From Bacteroidales bacterium (lineage in GTDB: Bacteria > Bacteroidota > Bacteroidia > Bacteroidales > UBA932), in contig JAGCCX010000016.1 in assembly GCA_017651465.1 (NCBI GenBank), positions 1 to 34,389 of the forward strand: 34,389 bases of DNA, in the 5' to 3' direction. A program made the position numbers and the translations under genes. Below are positions 25,610-33,989 of this stretch, piece after piece. A model generated the notes under the pieces. It was not told where the DNA came from. It ran no database searches and saw only the letters and a program-made list of their open reading frames with translations. Position 1 is the stretch's first letter. Each line of letters begins with the position of its first letter.

Positions 25610-25613
25610 AATA

Positions 25614-25664
25614 TTCGCCACATATAATGGTATTTCGCCACAAATATCGTAATTATTCGCCACA
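25614..25664. repeat. Three direct TTCGCCACA repeats upstream of HAD gene
   Basis: TTCGCCACA occurs at 25614-25622, 25634-25642 and 25656-25664, spaced by 20 and 22 bases, about two helical turns. The first copy begins 5 bases upstream of the HAD start codon. A likely operator array for a direct-repeat-binding regulator. Confidence 0.7.
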
Positions 25665-25678
25665 TACGCACAAAGAGG

Positions 25679-25710
25679 TTTGCAAAAAACTCTCCCTACA
25701 CCTACTTTTG
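25679..25710 (+). promoter_or_regulatory. Promoter of the acyl-CoA synthetase gene
   Basis: TTTG at 25679-25682 and TACTTTTG at 25703-25710, spacing 20, a full match to the phylum consensus. The ATG is 26 bases after. Confidence 0.72.
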
Positions 25711-25735
25711 AAAGCTAAACCAAAATCAATTAATA

Positions 25736-27382
25736 ATGGCAAATTATCCTCATTATTTGGAGCGTCTTCAGAACGCCACCCGCAAATACTGGGACAAAGC
25801 TGCACTCAACAGCATCGGCGGAGACTCCTTCACTTACGGCCAGATGGCCACCCAAATTGAAAAATTTCACCTTATTTTCGAAAAACTCGGTTTCAAGAAG
25901 GGCCAGAAAATATCCCTCTATGCACGTAATGGTGCACGTTGGGGAATGTCGTACCTTGCAGTCAATACCTACGAAACCGTAATAGTGCCCCTGCTGGCCG
26001 ATTTTACCCCCGACAACGCCTCTTTCCTGGTCAACCACTCCGAGAGCATCGCCCTGTTCACCAATGCCGACAAGTGGGTCAAGATGGATCTGGCCAAGAT
26101 GCCCAACCTGCAGATTGCGATCGACATCGACAACTGGAGCTGCCTGTGGGCAAAAGACGAGCAAACAAAAGCCATCTACGACACAATGGACGAGCTCTTT
26201 GACGAGAAATGGCAGGACGGCTACGGCCCCGACAGCGTAGTGTTCCCCACCGACAACTGGGAAGATCTCTCCACCATCAGCTACACCTCCGGTTCGACCG
26301 GCGACCCCAAGGGCGTAATGCTCACATACCGCAACTTCAGCGCAAACGTCGATTACAGCCAGCGCAACGTTCCCGCAGGCGACAGAATGGTTTCTATGCT
26401 CCCTATGGCCCATATGTACGGCCTGGTGATTGAATTCATCTACCCTCTCTGCAACGGCACTGCAATCTACTGGCTGGGCAAGGCCCCCACTCCGGCAACC
26501 CTGCTGAAGGCTTTCGCCGACGTAAAGCCTTACCTGCTCATTACCGTTCCCCTGGTGATGGAAAAGATTTATAAATCAAAGGTAAAGCCCACGCTCGACA
26601 AGCCCGTGGTGAAGGTGCTTCTCAAGATTCCCGGAATCAACAATATCATTTACAAGAAGGTAAAGGACGGACTGGTGCAGGCTTTCGGCGGCGAGGTTCA
26701 GGAGTTTATTATGGGCGGCGCCGCTCTCAACCCCGAGGTAGAGAAACTCTTCAAGCGCATCAAGTTCCCTTATCTGGTAGGTTACGGTATGACCGAGGCT
26801 TGCCCGCTGCTGGCTTATGAGCACTGGACCAAATATGTGGCCGGTTCTTGCGGCAAGGCAGTTGACGTGGCCACCGTACGTATCGATTCCGAAGATCCCG
26901 AGCACATCGCCGGCGAGATCCAGGCCAAGGGCGAGAACATCACTATCGGCTACTTCAAGAATCCCGAGGCATCGGCCAACGCATTCACCGAAGACGGATA
27001 CCTCCGCACCGGAGACCTCGGAATTATGGACAAGGATGGCAATATCTTCATCAAGGGCCGTTCCAAGAGTATGATTCTTTCCGCCAACGGACAGAACATC
27101 TATCCCGAGGAGCTCGAAGCTATCATCAACAACCAGCCCTACGTAGCCGAATCGGTGGTGGTCGACAGGGCCGGCAAGATCGTAGCCCTTGTTTATCTGG
27201 ACAACGATGCCATCAAGCGCGACCGCCTCGACAGCGAAACGGTATCCGACATTCCCGAGAAGATCCGCCTGGGTGCCAACCGCCAGCTGCCCGGCTACAG
27301 CCAGATTGCCAAAGTAGAAACCGTTCTCTCTCCTTTCGAGAAGACTCCCAAGATGAGCATCAAGCGTTTCCTCTACAAATAA
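25736..27382 (+). CDS. Long-chain acyl-CoA synthetase / AMP-forming ligase
   Basis: The 548-residue product has AMP-binding motif ISYTSGSTGDPKGVMLTYRN near residues 180-199, GYGMTEACPL, GYLRTGDLG and the GRSKSMILSANGQNIYPEELE hinge, followed by the C-terminal catalytic lysine in PKMSIKRFLYK. It activates fatty acids with ATP and CoA. Closest in pattern to Bacteroidota FadD-like long-chain ligases, but the exact chain length is unknown. Cytoplasmic or membrane-associated, no signal peptide. It has its own promoter and is followed by a hairpin just before htpG. Confidence 0.94.
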   Translation: MANYPHYLERLQNATRKYWDKAALNSIGGDSFTYGQMATQIEKFHLIFEKLGFKKGQKISLYARNGARWGMSYLAVNTYETVIVPLLADFTPDNASFLVNHSESIALFTNADKWVKMDLAKMPNLQIAIDIDNWSCLWAKDEQTKAIYDTMDELFDEKWQDGYGPDSVVFPTDNWEDLSTISYTSGSTGDPKGVMLTYRNFSANVDYSQRNVPAGDRMVSMLPMAHMYGLVIEFIYPLCNGTAIYWLGKAPTPATLLKAFADVKPYLLITVPLVMEKIYKSKVKPTLDKPVVKVLLKIPGINNIIYKKVKDGLVQAFGGEVQEFIMGGAALNPEVEKLFKRIKFPYLVGYGMTEACPLLAYEHWTKYVAGSCGKAVDVATVRIDSEDPEHIAGEIQAKGENITIGYFKNPEASANAFTEDGYLRTGDLGIMDKDGNIFIKGRSKSMILSANGQNIYPEELEAIINNQPYVAESVVVDRAGKIVALVYLDNDAIKRDRLDSETVSDIPEKIRLGANRQLPGYSQIAKVETVLSPFEKTPKMSIKRFLYK

Positions 27383-27395
27383 TGACATTTTGTCA
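27383..27395. promoter_or_regulatory. TGACA-TTT-TGTCA palindrome upstream of htpG
   Basis: A perfect 5-base inverted repeat around TTT starts directly after the acyl-CoA synthetase stop codon, 8-20 bases upstream of a near-consensus -7 box TTAATTTG at 27403-27410. A possible operator for htpG. Confidence 0.45.
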
Positions 27396-27420
27396 CTGGA
27401 ATTTAATTTGAGTTTAAATC

Positions 27421-27455
27421 TACCGGCTTCCCAAAGGGGCCGGTAAATTTTTTAT
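27421..27455 (+). terminator. Hairpin and U-run between acyl-CoA synthetase and htpG
   Basis: TACCGGC at 27421-27427 pairs with GCCGGTA at 27439-27445; three further pairs (two of them G-U) can extend the stem inward. It is followed by AATTTTTTATC. It fits a terminator of the upstream gene, but also ends only 5 bases before the htpG ATG. Confidence 0.75.
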
Positions 27456-27459
27456 CATT

Positions 27460-29316
27460 ATGGCAAACACTAAAGGACAAATCGGAGTAACTACCGAGAA
27501 CATATTTCCGGTAATCAAGCAATTTCTTTACAGCGACCACGAAATATTCCTGCGCGAACTTGTGGCCAACGCGGTCGATGCCGACCAGAAGCTCAAGGCC
27601 CTCGCGGCGGCGGGCACCTTCGCCGGAGAGGCCGGCGACTTGAAGGTGACCATAGAGCTGGACGAGAAGAAAAAGACCCTCAAGATCACTGACAACGGCA
27701 TTGGTATGACAGCCGACGAGGTGGACCGCTACATCAACCAGATAGCATTCTCGAGCGCCGGCGAGTTCCTGGAGAAATATAAAGACCAGACCAATATCAT
27801 TGGTCACTTCGGACTGGGATTTTACTCTGCCTTTATGGTGGCGAAGAAGGTCACTATCGACACCCTCAGCTGGCAGGAAGGTTCGGAGGCGGTCCAGTGG
27901 ACCTGCGACGGCTCTCCCGAATTCTCTATGGGCAAGGGCAAGAAAGAAGAGCGCGGCACCACCGTGACCCTGCATTTCGACGACGAAAGCGCCGCCGAAT
28001 TCGGCACCAAGGGCAAAATCCGCAGCCTGCTCGACAAATACTGCAAGTTTATGCCGGTTCCCGTGGTGTTCGGCAAGAAGACCGAATGGAAAGACGGCAA
28101 GAGCGTAGAAACCGACCAGGACGACGTGATCAACAGCATCGAACCCGTATGGACCAAAGCCCCTTCAAGCCTCAAGGACGAAGACTACCTGAACTTCTAT
28201 AAGGCTCTCTACCCGATGGAAGAGGAACCGATGTTCTGGATACACCTCAACGTCGATTATCCCTTCACTCTTACCGGAGTGCTCTACTTCCCCAAGATCA
28301 AGGAGAGGATGGCCATCGACAAGAACAAGATTCAGCTGTACTGCAACCAGATGTTCGTCACCGACCACGTAGACAACATCGTGCCCGACTTCCTGACCCT
28401 GCTGCACGGCGTTATCGACTCCCCCGACATTCCGTTGAACGTTAGCCGCAGCTACCTGCAGAGCGACGCCAACGTCAAGAAAATCAGCACCTACATTACC
28501 AAGAAGGTAGCCGACCGGTTGGAGGAGATATTCAAAGACCAGCGCAGCCAGTTCGAAGAGAAATGGGACAACATCAAGCTCTTCATCGAGTACGGAATGC
28601 TCTCCGACGAGAAGTTCTGCGAGCGTGCTATGAATTTTGCCCTGTTCAAGAACACCGACGGAAAATATTTCTCGTTCGACGACTACCGCAAGGCCATCGA
28701 GAGCGCCCAGACCGACAAGGACAAACGCACGGTATATCTGTATGCCACCGATACCGAAGCCCAGTGGAGCAGCATCGAAGCGGCCAAGAACCTCGGTTAC
28801 GACGTGCTGCTGATGGACTGCGAGCTGGACAGCCACTTTGTGAATATGCTGGAGCGCAAGCTCAAGGACGCCCGCTTTGCCAGGGTTGACAGCGACACGC
28901 CCGACAACCTCATACCCAAGGAAGAAAGGGTCAAGCCGCAAATGAGCGACGAAGACAAGAAGGCCCTCGAGGAGCTCTTCAAGGCCGTGCTGCCCGAAGG
29001 CAACGAGTACCAGATCGAGCCCGAGAATCTGGGCGAGAACGCATCTGCCGTAGTACTCACGCAGAGCGAGTTTATGCGCCGCTGGCGCGAAATGAGCGCT
29101 CTTGGCGGAGGAATGAATTTCTACGGATCGATGCCCGAGGCATACGACGTTAAGGTAAATATGCAGAATCCTTTGATAGAGCGCATCTGGGCCGACCGCG
29201 AGGGCTCCGGAGACCTTCTCAGGCAGGTTATCGACCTGGCCCTGCTGGAAAAGGGAATGCTTAAGGGCAAGGCTCTGTCGGAATTCATTGCCAGAAGCGA
29301 AAAATTACTTGCTTAA
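27460..29316 (+). CDS. htpG: Molecular chaperone HtpG (Hsp90)
   Basis: The 618-residue product shows the Hsp90 ATP site: FLRELVANAVDAD (with the catalytic glutamate and nucleotide-binding asparagine), the DNGIGMT motif, and GHFGLGFYSAFMVAKK lid region. The middle domain includes LPLNVSRS-like IPLNVSRSYLQSD. It refolds or stabilises client proteins in the cytoplasm. The sequence is of the Bacteroidota kind (NAVDA..KLKALAAAG rather than NASDA). The length is close to E. coli but below some Bacteroides homologues. A hairpin and a palindrome lie just upstream. Confidence 0.97.
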   Translation: MANTKGQIGVTTENIFPVIKQFLYSDHEIFLRELVANAVDADQKLKALAAAGTFAGEAGDLKVTIELDEKKKTLKITDNGIGMTADEVDRYINQIAFSSAGEFLEKYKDQTNIIGHFGLGFYSAFMVAKKVTIDTLSWQEGSEAVQWTCDGSPEFSMGKGKKEERGTTVTLHFDDESAAEFGTKGKIRSLLDKYCKFMPVPVVFGKKTEWKDGKSVETDQDDVINSIEPVWTKAPSSLKDEDYLNFYKALYPMEEEPMFWIHLNVDYPFTLTGVLYFPKIKERMAIDKNKIQLYCNQMFVTDHVDNIVPDFLTLLHGVIDSPDIPLNVSRSYLQSDANVKKISTYITKKVADRLEEIFKDQRSQFEEKWDNIKLFIEYGMLSDEKFCERAMNFALFKNTDGKYFSFDDYRKAIESAQTDKDKRTVYLYATDTEAQWSSIEAAKNLGYDVLLMDCELDSHFVNMLERKLKDARFARVDSDTPDNLIPKEERVKPQMSDEDKKALEELFKAVLPEGNEYQIEPENLGENASAVVLTQSEFMRRWREMSALGGGMNFYGSMPEAYDVKVNMQNPLIERIWADREGSGDLLRQVIDLALLEKGMLKGKALSEFIARSEKLLA

Positions 29317-29341
29317 ATATTTCAAAACCAATTTTTCTGCT

Positions 29342-29406
29342 TATATTTGCGCCCGCATTTTAAAACCCAATGGTTTTGGTGCAATGGGTCCCGGTCGGTT
29401 CCGGGA
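29342..29406 (+). promoter_or_regulatory. Promoter and structured leader of rplY
   Basis: TATATTTG at 29342-29349 would start a leader of roughly 80 bases. It contains two hairpins: AAAACC/GGTTTT (29362-29367 with 29372-29377) with a CAAT loop and TCCCGG/CCGGGA (29389-29394 with 29401-29406). ACCCA at 29365-29369 can alternatively pair with TGGGT at 29385-29389. A possible autoregulatory r-protein leader. Confidence 0.5.
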
Positions 29407-29433
29407 TGAGTAACACATTTTAAAATTAAAAAA

Positions 29434-30012
29434 ATGCAGCATTTTGAACTTAAAGGCCAGACCCGCGAAGTGGCTGGCAAAGCAGCCATCAAGGCATTCC
29501 GCAGCCAGGGTCTCGTCCCTTGCAATCTTTATGGTACCGGTGTAGAGGGCAATGTGCTCTTCACTGTCAACGCCAAGGATCTCAAGTCTGTCACCGACAC
29601 TCCCAAGGCCCACATCATCGACCTTGTACTCGACGGCGACAAGAAATACACCGCAGTTCTTCACGAGCTTCAGTGGCATCCTGTAACCGATATCTGCCTG
29701 CACGTGGATTTCCTCGCAGTAGATGAGAAGAAAGCCATCAACATCGAGGTTCCCATCGTCATCAGCGGACACGCCATCGGTGTCCAGCAGGGTGGTAAGT
29801 TCTACCAGAACGCCCGCAAACTCCGCGTTTGCGCCACTATGGACAACCTTCCCGACGAGGTTACCGTCGACATCACCAGCCTCGGACTGGACAAGCGCAT
29901 CAAGGCCGGCGACATCAAGCTTGACAAGATCGTCGTCACCACCGACAAAGATGCCATCATCTGCGGCGTCAAGACTACTCGCAACACTGTAGTAGCAAGC
30001 GAGGAGGCTTAA
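29434..30012 (+). CDS. rplY: 50S ribosomal protein L25 / general stress protein Ctc
   Basis: The 192-residue product is of the long L25/Ctc type: N-terminal 5S rRNA-binding domain (MQHFELKGQTREVAGKAAIK, FRSQGLVPCNLYGTG, HELQWHPVTDICLHVDFLAV) and a C-terminal TL5 domain (DNLPDEVTVDITSLGLDKRIKAGDI). It is part of the large ribosomal subunit. It is 2 bases upstream of pth, an often conserved pair. A structured leader precedes it. Confidence 0.97.
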   Translation: MQHFELKGQTREVAGKAAIKAFRSQGLVPCNLYGTGVEGNVLFTVNAKDLKSVTDTPKAHIIDLVLDGDKKYTAVLHELQWHPVTDICLHVDFLAVDEKKAINIEVPIVISGHAIGVQQGGKFYQNARKLRVCATMDNLPDEVTVDITSLGLDKRIKAGDIKLDKIVVTTDKDAIICGVKTTRNTVVASEEA

Positions 30013-30014
30013 TT

Positions 30015-30617
30015 GTGGCCGACAGGAGTTACCTGGTAGCCGGACTGGGCAACATAGGCCCCGAGTATGCCGCTACCAGACATAACATCGGATTTATTGT
30101 ATTGGACGCCTGGGCACAGGCGTCCAATCTTACGTTTGATGTCAAGCGCTACGGAGCCCTGTTGACCGACACCATCAAGGGCAGGCAGTTCCACCTGCTC
30201 AAGCCGTCCACCTATATGAACCTGAGCGGCGGCGCCATACGCTACTGGATGAACGAACTGGATATCCTGCCCGAGAACCTGATTGTGGTCTGCGACGACA
30301 TCAACCTGCCTTTCGGCACGGTACGTATGCGCCTGAGAGGCAGCGACGGGGGGCACAACGGGCTCAGGAACATTGAGGAAATGCTCCAGACCAGAGATTA
30401 CGCCCGTATAAGGATAGGGGTCGGACACGAGTTCGCTCAAGGAGACCAGATAGACTTTGTCCTGGGGCATTTTTCGCTGGAACAACTCCCCCTGCTGCCG
30501 CAAATTGCCGACAAAGTGATAAACGGCATCAAAACTTGGGCATTTGCAGGCGCCCAAAAAGCTATGTCGGATTTGAATGCCAAGGCTCCTGCGGCGGAAA
30601 ACGCACCAAATCAATAA
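30015..30617 (+). CDS. pth: Peptidyl-tRNA hydrolase
   Basis: A GTG start at 30015, two bases after the L25 stop, gives 200 residues. The catalytic histidine is in ATRHNIGF, the supporting residues in KPSTYMNLSGG and VVCDDINLPFGTVRMRLRGSDGGHNGLRN. It recycles peptidyl-tRNAs. Cotranscribed with L25. The last residues (AKAPAAENAPNQ) are a low-complexity tail. Confidence 0.97.
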   Translation: MADRSYLVAGLGNIGPEYAATRHNIGFIVLDAWAQASNLTFDVKRYGALLTDTIKGRQFHLLKPSTYMNLSGGAIRYWMNELDILPENLIVVCDDINLPFGTVRMRLRGSDGGHNGLRNIEEMLQTRDYARIRIGVGHEFAQGDQIDFVLGHFSLEQLPLLPQIADKVINGIKTWAFAGAQKAMSDLNAKAPAAENAPNQ

Positions 30618-30713
30618 GTTATTTCAAAAAAATAATTGCTAATTAAAAATTATTTTATAACTTGCGAAAGTTTATGGACTTTTAATACCAAAACAATTTT
30701 AATATAATTTCTT

Positions 30714-30890
30714 ATGAAAGCACTTGTAGAAAAAATCAATGCCAACATCGAGGCATTCAAAGTAAATGCAGAGGCCCAGGTCGTTAAGGGCAACAAGGCT
30801 GCCGGTGCCCGTGCACGCAAAGCCGCTCTCGAACTTATGAAAGATCTCAAGGAATTCCGCAAGATTTCCGTTGGCGAAGCAAAAAAATAA
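30714..30890 (+). CDS. Histone H1-like protein (Hc1 family), 58 aa
   Basis: ATG 30714 opens a 58-residue frame, MKALVEKINANIEAFKVNAE then AQVVKGNKAAGARARKAALE, ending KISVGEAKK. It is lysine and alanine rich and matches the Bacteroidota Hc1 histone H1-like family, in which GNKAAGARARK is the typical DNA-contacting motif. It likely binds DNA nonspecifically and shapes the nucleoid. It is too short for many gene finders. A T-rich stretch and hairpins follow. The 96 bases upstream (30618-30713) are AT-rich and hold only an ill-defined promoter. Confidence 0.93.
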   Translation: MKALVEKINANIEAFKVNAEAQVVKGNKAAGARARKAALELMKDLKEFRKISVGEAKK

Positions 30891-30906
30891 TTTTTTTTTG
30901 TTTTTT

Positions 30907-31000
30907 GATGCAACGTTTCTGAAACCTTTTGCATCTATATAGCAGGTTTAGGTTTTAGTACACGTTTAAAGGTCGGGAGCCGCGAGGTTACCGGCCTTTT
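30907..31000 (+). terminator. Hairpins downstream of histone gene, terminator at 30968-31000
   Basis: AAAGGTCGG (30968-30976) with CCGGCCTTT (30991-30999) forms a 9-pair stem ending in TTTT, a classic terminator. Just upstream GATGCAA (30907-30913) pairs with TTGCATC at 30929-30935 and could alternatively pair with the same sequence at 30999-31005; the 13-base CCTTTTGCATCTA occurs at both places. Confidence 0.65.
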
Positions 31001-31018
31001 GCATCTAAGCTTTTTCCT

Positions 31019-32743
31019 ATGAGACGCCTGATCTTCACTATGACTTTTCTGCTCTTGCCTTTTGCCCTCGATGCAGCGGTATTCAGAGCGGTGGTCATAC
31101 CTGTTGAATTCAGCGACGTTTCCTTTAAAGACAAACAGGCCGGAGTCTTTTACAAAACATCTACGGCCACTTCATATTTCAACGACCAGTTCTCCCCCAC
31201 CCGCACTTTCTCCTTCACCGTACTGAATACGGTACGCCTGCCGCACGGGTATGCCTGGTACGGGGTTAATTCTTCAAGCGTTAAAGACCTGTACATCGGC
31301 CAGCTCGTCAGGGAGGCCGTAGAAAAGAGCGGTACCAATCTTTCCTCCTACGACAACGACGCGGATGGCGCCGTCGATCTGGTGTACATCATTACCGCTG
31401 GAAGCAGCGAGTCGGATGGCGCGGGAGCCGACCATATCTGGCCAAGGCAAGGACGCTTGAGCGAAAGGGGCGAGGTTTTTTCCTACTCCGGCAAGACTAT
31501 CGACAGTTTTGCGGTGTGCACCGAGTCTTCTTCGCCGGGAGTTTTCTGCCACGAATTCGCGCATATCTTCGGCCTGATGGATATGTACGACACCGACGGC
31601 AGCGGCAGCGGAGGCACCGCAAAGGGGCTCTGGGGCACTCTGAGCCTGATGGACAACGGCATTTCTGCCAGTTCCGACCGCCTGCCGCCCAATTTCTGCG
31701 CCGTGGAGCTCGACCAGCTCGGGCTCGGCACCAGGATACCTTTCACCACCGGAGCATTCCGCCTGCGCCCTCTGAGCGTCCGTAAAGAGTATATGCGCAT
31801 CGACACCGGTACCGAGGGAGAATACTATCTTCTGGAGTGCCGCAAGGCCGAAGGCTGGGATGCCGGAATAGGAGGCGGCGGCCTTGTGATTTATCATATC
31901 GACCGCTCCGAAAACAACAGCTGGTACTCCGATCTATACGTGCGCAACCTCTCCGCCCGCGAGAGATGGGAGTTCAATCAGGTCAATTGCAGGCCCGAGC
32001 GTTCCTGCGCACAGGTGGTGAGCGCCATTCCCGGAGCCACCAACGTAGGCGGGGTGTTCTTCCCCCAACCCGGGCGTACAGTCTTCGCTTCCGACACCGA
32101 CCCGTCTTTCCGTTTCTGGGACGGGAGCGCAAGCCAGTATGCGGTTGACAACATCGTCCTGGATGCCGAAGGCAACGCCTATTTCAATCTTATCGCGCCC
32201 ATAAGCGTACTCGCGACCCACGTATTCCAGGACGCGGTTATTTTCAACTGGGTCACAGCTGCGGAGCTGGACATCAAAGACTGCTACATCTCCTGGCACA
32301 AGAGCTCCGACAAAAGCGCAAGTATCATCGGTTCATCGACCTCCTCGAGGCAGGATGACGGGCTGTTTTCCTGCCTGATAGAGAATCTCGAGCCTTCCAC
32401 CACCTACAAAATACGCATCCGCGGGCGTTCCTCAAACGGACACATCTATTCAAGCGAGATAGACCTGGGCACCAAGGGCGTCCAGAAAGGCGTGAGGCCG
32501 TTCATCTACCTTAACAGCCTCAACCGCCGCGATGACGGCAGCTTTTACATAGGCGACAGGGTTCCTATGAGGGTGTACAACCTCAGCGATGCCAAAGAGG
32601 TGCTTTGGTATTTCAACGGAGTCAGGATGAGGCCGGAGTCGGACGGATACTGGCATCTGACCCAAAGCGGCACCCTGAAAGCCGAAATATGGTACTCCGA
32701 CGGTACGGTGGAAATAATCACCCGTAAAATGACGGTCCGATGA
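31019..32743 (+). CDS. M6-family secreted metalloprotease with fibronectin type III-like domain
   Basis: The 574-residue product has signal peptide MRRLIFTMTFLLLPFALDA and a peptidase domain with zinc motif HEFAHIFGLMD at residues 178-188 (HExxHxxGxxD). SYDNDADGAVDLVYIITAG and GLWGTLSLMDNG are typical of M6 family (immune inhibitor A-like) proteases. Residues near 400-480 fit a fibronectin type III-like domain (VIFNWVTAAE, LEPSTTYKIRIRGRS), then a C-terminal beta domain. It is exported and perhaps held at the surface or released; substrates are unknown. It overlaps the next gene by 4 bases. Confidence 0.92.
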   Translation: MRRLIFTMTFLLLPFALDAAVFRAVVIPVEFSDVSFKDKQAGVFYKTSTATSYFNDQFSPTRTFSFTVLNTVRLPHGYAWYGVNSSSVKDLYIGQLVREAVEKSGTNLSSYDNDADGAVDLVYIITAGSSESDGAGADHIWPRQGRLSERGEVFSYSGKTIDSFAVCTESSSPGVFCHEFAHIFGLMDMYDTDGSGSGGTAKGLWGTLSLMDNGISASSDRLPPNFCAVELDQLGLGTRIPFTTGAFRLRPLSVRKEYMRIDTGTEGEYYLLECRKAEGWDAGIGGGGLVIYHIDRSENNSWYSDLYVRNLSARERWEFNQVNCRPERSCAQVVSAIPGATNVGGVFFPQPGRTVFASDTDPSFRFWDGSASQYAVDNIVLDAEGNAYFNLIAPISVLATHVFQDAVIFNWVTAAELDIKDCYISWHKSSDKSASIIGSSTSSRQDDGLFSCLIENLEPSTTYKIRIRGRSSNGHIYSSEIDLGTKGVQKGVRPFIYLNSLNRRDDGSFYIGDRVPMRVYNLSDAKEVLWYFNGVRMRPESDGYWHLTQSGTLKAEIWYSDGTVEIITRKMTVR

Positions 32744-33156
32744 AGAGGTATCTGTACATAGCCGTTCTTCTGTGCGCTTGCGCCCTCCTGGCGGGAGGAT
32801 GCAAGAGCGGCAACACCTCCATCGATTCGTTCCTGAAAGACAATACGGTACGCTTGGAGATAGACGGGGTGAAGGTTTTTGTGTTCGACGATAACACGGG
32901 CCAGCTTGCCTACAACGAGCAGCGCGCAGTCTTCCGGGCCAACACCGACACTATGCTCTTCTTTTTCGAGCTGGACCTGGACTCCGTCCCCCAATCGGAG
33001 GGAGTCGATGTGACCGGCAGCGTGTACTGGAGCACGACCAACGGAGACAGGAGCAGAAACAATATCACCCTCAATGTCAAGAGCATCAAGGGTGATTTGA
33101 TCTGGCTGTGCGACGCGGGCGGTCAGACGGCCGCCGTGGTGCGCGTCTTAAAATGA
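32740..33156 (+). CDS. Small lipoprotein cotranscribed with M6 protease
   Basis: The 138-residue product starts by ATGA overlap with the protease stop. Signal [21 protein letters not shown] has lipobox AGGC, cysteine 21. The remainder looks like a single beta-rich domain ([28 protein letters not shown]) with no catalytic motif and no family I recognise. Translational coupling suggests a partner of the protease, such as an inhibitor or accessory protein. Its last 9 bases overlap the end of tpiA. Confidence 0.82.
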   Translation: MKRYLYIAVLLCACALLAGGCKSGNTSIDSFLKDNTVRLEIDGVKVFVFDDNTGQLAYNEQRAVFRANTDTMLFFFELDLDSVPQSEGVDVTGSVYWSTTNGDRSRNNITLNVKSIKGDLIWLCDAGGQTAAVVRVLK

Positions 33157-33903
33157 TACTGCGATACCGATGAAGTCGGCTGCCTTGAGAGCCGCTCCGC
33201 CGATAAGTCCGCCGTCGATATCTTTCTGGGCAAACAGTTCCTTGGCATTGGAAGGCTTGCAGGATCCACCGTACAGGATGGAAGTCTCTTCCGCTGCGGC
33301 AGCGCCGAATTTATCGGCAATGGTCTTGCGGATGAAAGCGTGAATCTCTTCGGCCTGCTCTGCAGTGGCGGTCTTGCCGGTGCCGATAGCCCACACGGGC
33401 TCGTAGGCCACGATGATGTGCTTGAGGTCCTCCTCGCTGAAGTTGTAGAGCACATTCTTGATCTGGGCCTCGCAGACTTCGAAATGACGGCCGGCCTCGC
33501 GCTCCTCGAGGTTCTCACCTACGCAGAGGATGACGTCAAGACCGTTGGCAAGTGCCAGGCGGGTCTTCTCGACAAGTTTCTCATCGGTCTCGCCATAGTA
33601 CTGACGGCGCTCGGAGTGACCGAGGATAGTGTACTGGCAACCTGCTGAAGCAAGCATTGCCGCCGACACCTCGCCGGTGTAGGCACCCTTCTCCTTGTCG
33701 GCGCAGTTTTCGGCTGACAGGCCTACGCGGCTGCCCTTGATGGCCTCGGCCACGGGGCACAGGTGGGTAAAAGGAGTTGCAACGATAAGTGTGACATCAG
33801 CGGGTACGCAAGCGCTCTCGGCGACTACTGCCTTGGCGAGCTCTACGCCCTCGGGAACCGTGGTATTCATTTTCCAGTTCCCAGCAACGATTTTCTTTCT
33901 CAT
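33148..33903 (-). CDS. tpiA: Triosephosphate isomerase
   Basis: The 251-residue product has the start [13 protein letters not shown] (catalytic N and K), [16 protein letters not shown] with the catalytic histidine, [15 protein letters not shown] with the catalytic glutamate, and [15 protein letters not shown] / [11 protein letters not shown] phosphate-binding loops. It interconverts dihydroxyacetone phosphate and glyceraldehyde-3-phosphate. Full length. A TAAATTTG -7 box on its strand lies at 33941-33948. It is divergent from tyrS. Confidence 0.98.
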   Translation of the reverse strand: MRKKIVAGNWKMNTTVPEGVELAKAVVAESACVPADVTLIVATPFTHLCPVAEAIKGSRVGLSAENCADKEKGAYTGEVSAAMLASAGCQYTILGHSERRQYYGETDEKLVEKTRLALANGLDVILCVGENLEEREAGRHFEVCEAQIKNVLYNFSEEDLKHIIVAYEPVWAIGTGKTATAEQAEEIHAFIRKTIADKFGAAAAEETSILYGGSCKPSNAKELFAQKDIDGGLIGGAALKAADFIGIAVSF

Positions 33904-33940
33904 ATTATGACTAATAAATATTAAATTGTCTTTTGGATTG

Positions 33941-33948
33941 CAAATTTA
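33941..33948 (-). promoter_or_regulatory. -7 box of tpiA
   Basis: Minus strand TAAATTTG, an exact TAnnTTTG match, 37 bases before the tpiA ATG. No -33 at the usual distance. No plain box for tyrS is seen in the same interval. Confidence 0.5.
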
Positions 33949-33989
33949 CTAATAATTGTCCAAATTTGCGGTCTGTTAGCTTTTTTAAT

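Noticed and set aside
26576-28941. Long minus-strand frames opposite the acyl-CoA synthetase and htpG
   Set aside because: Antisense shadows; sense strand has full conserved proteins.
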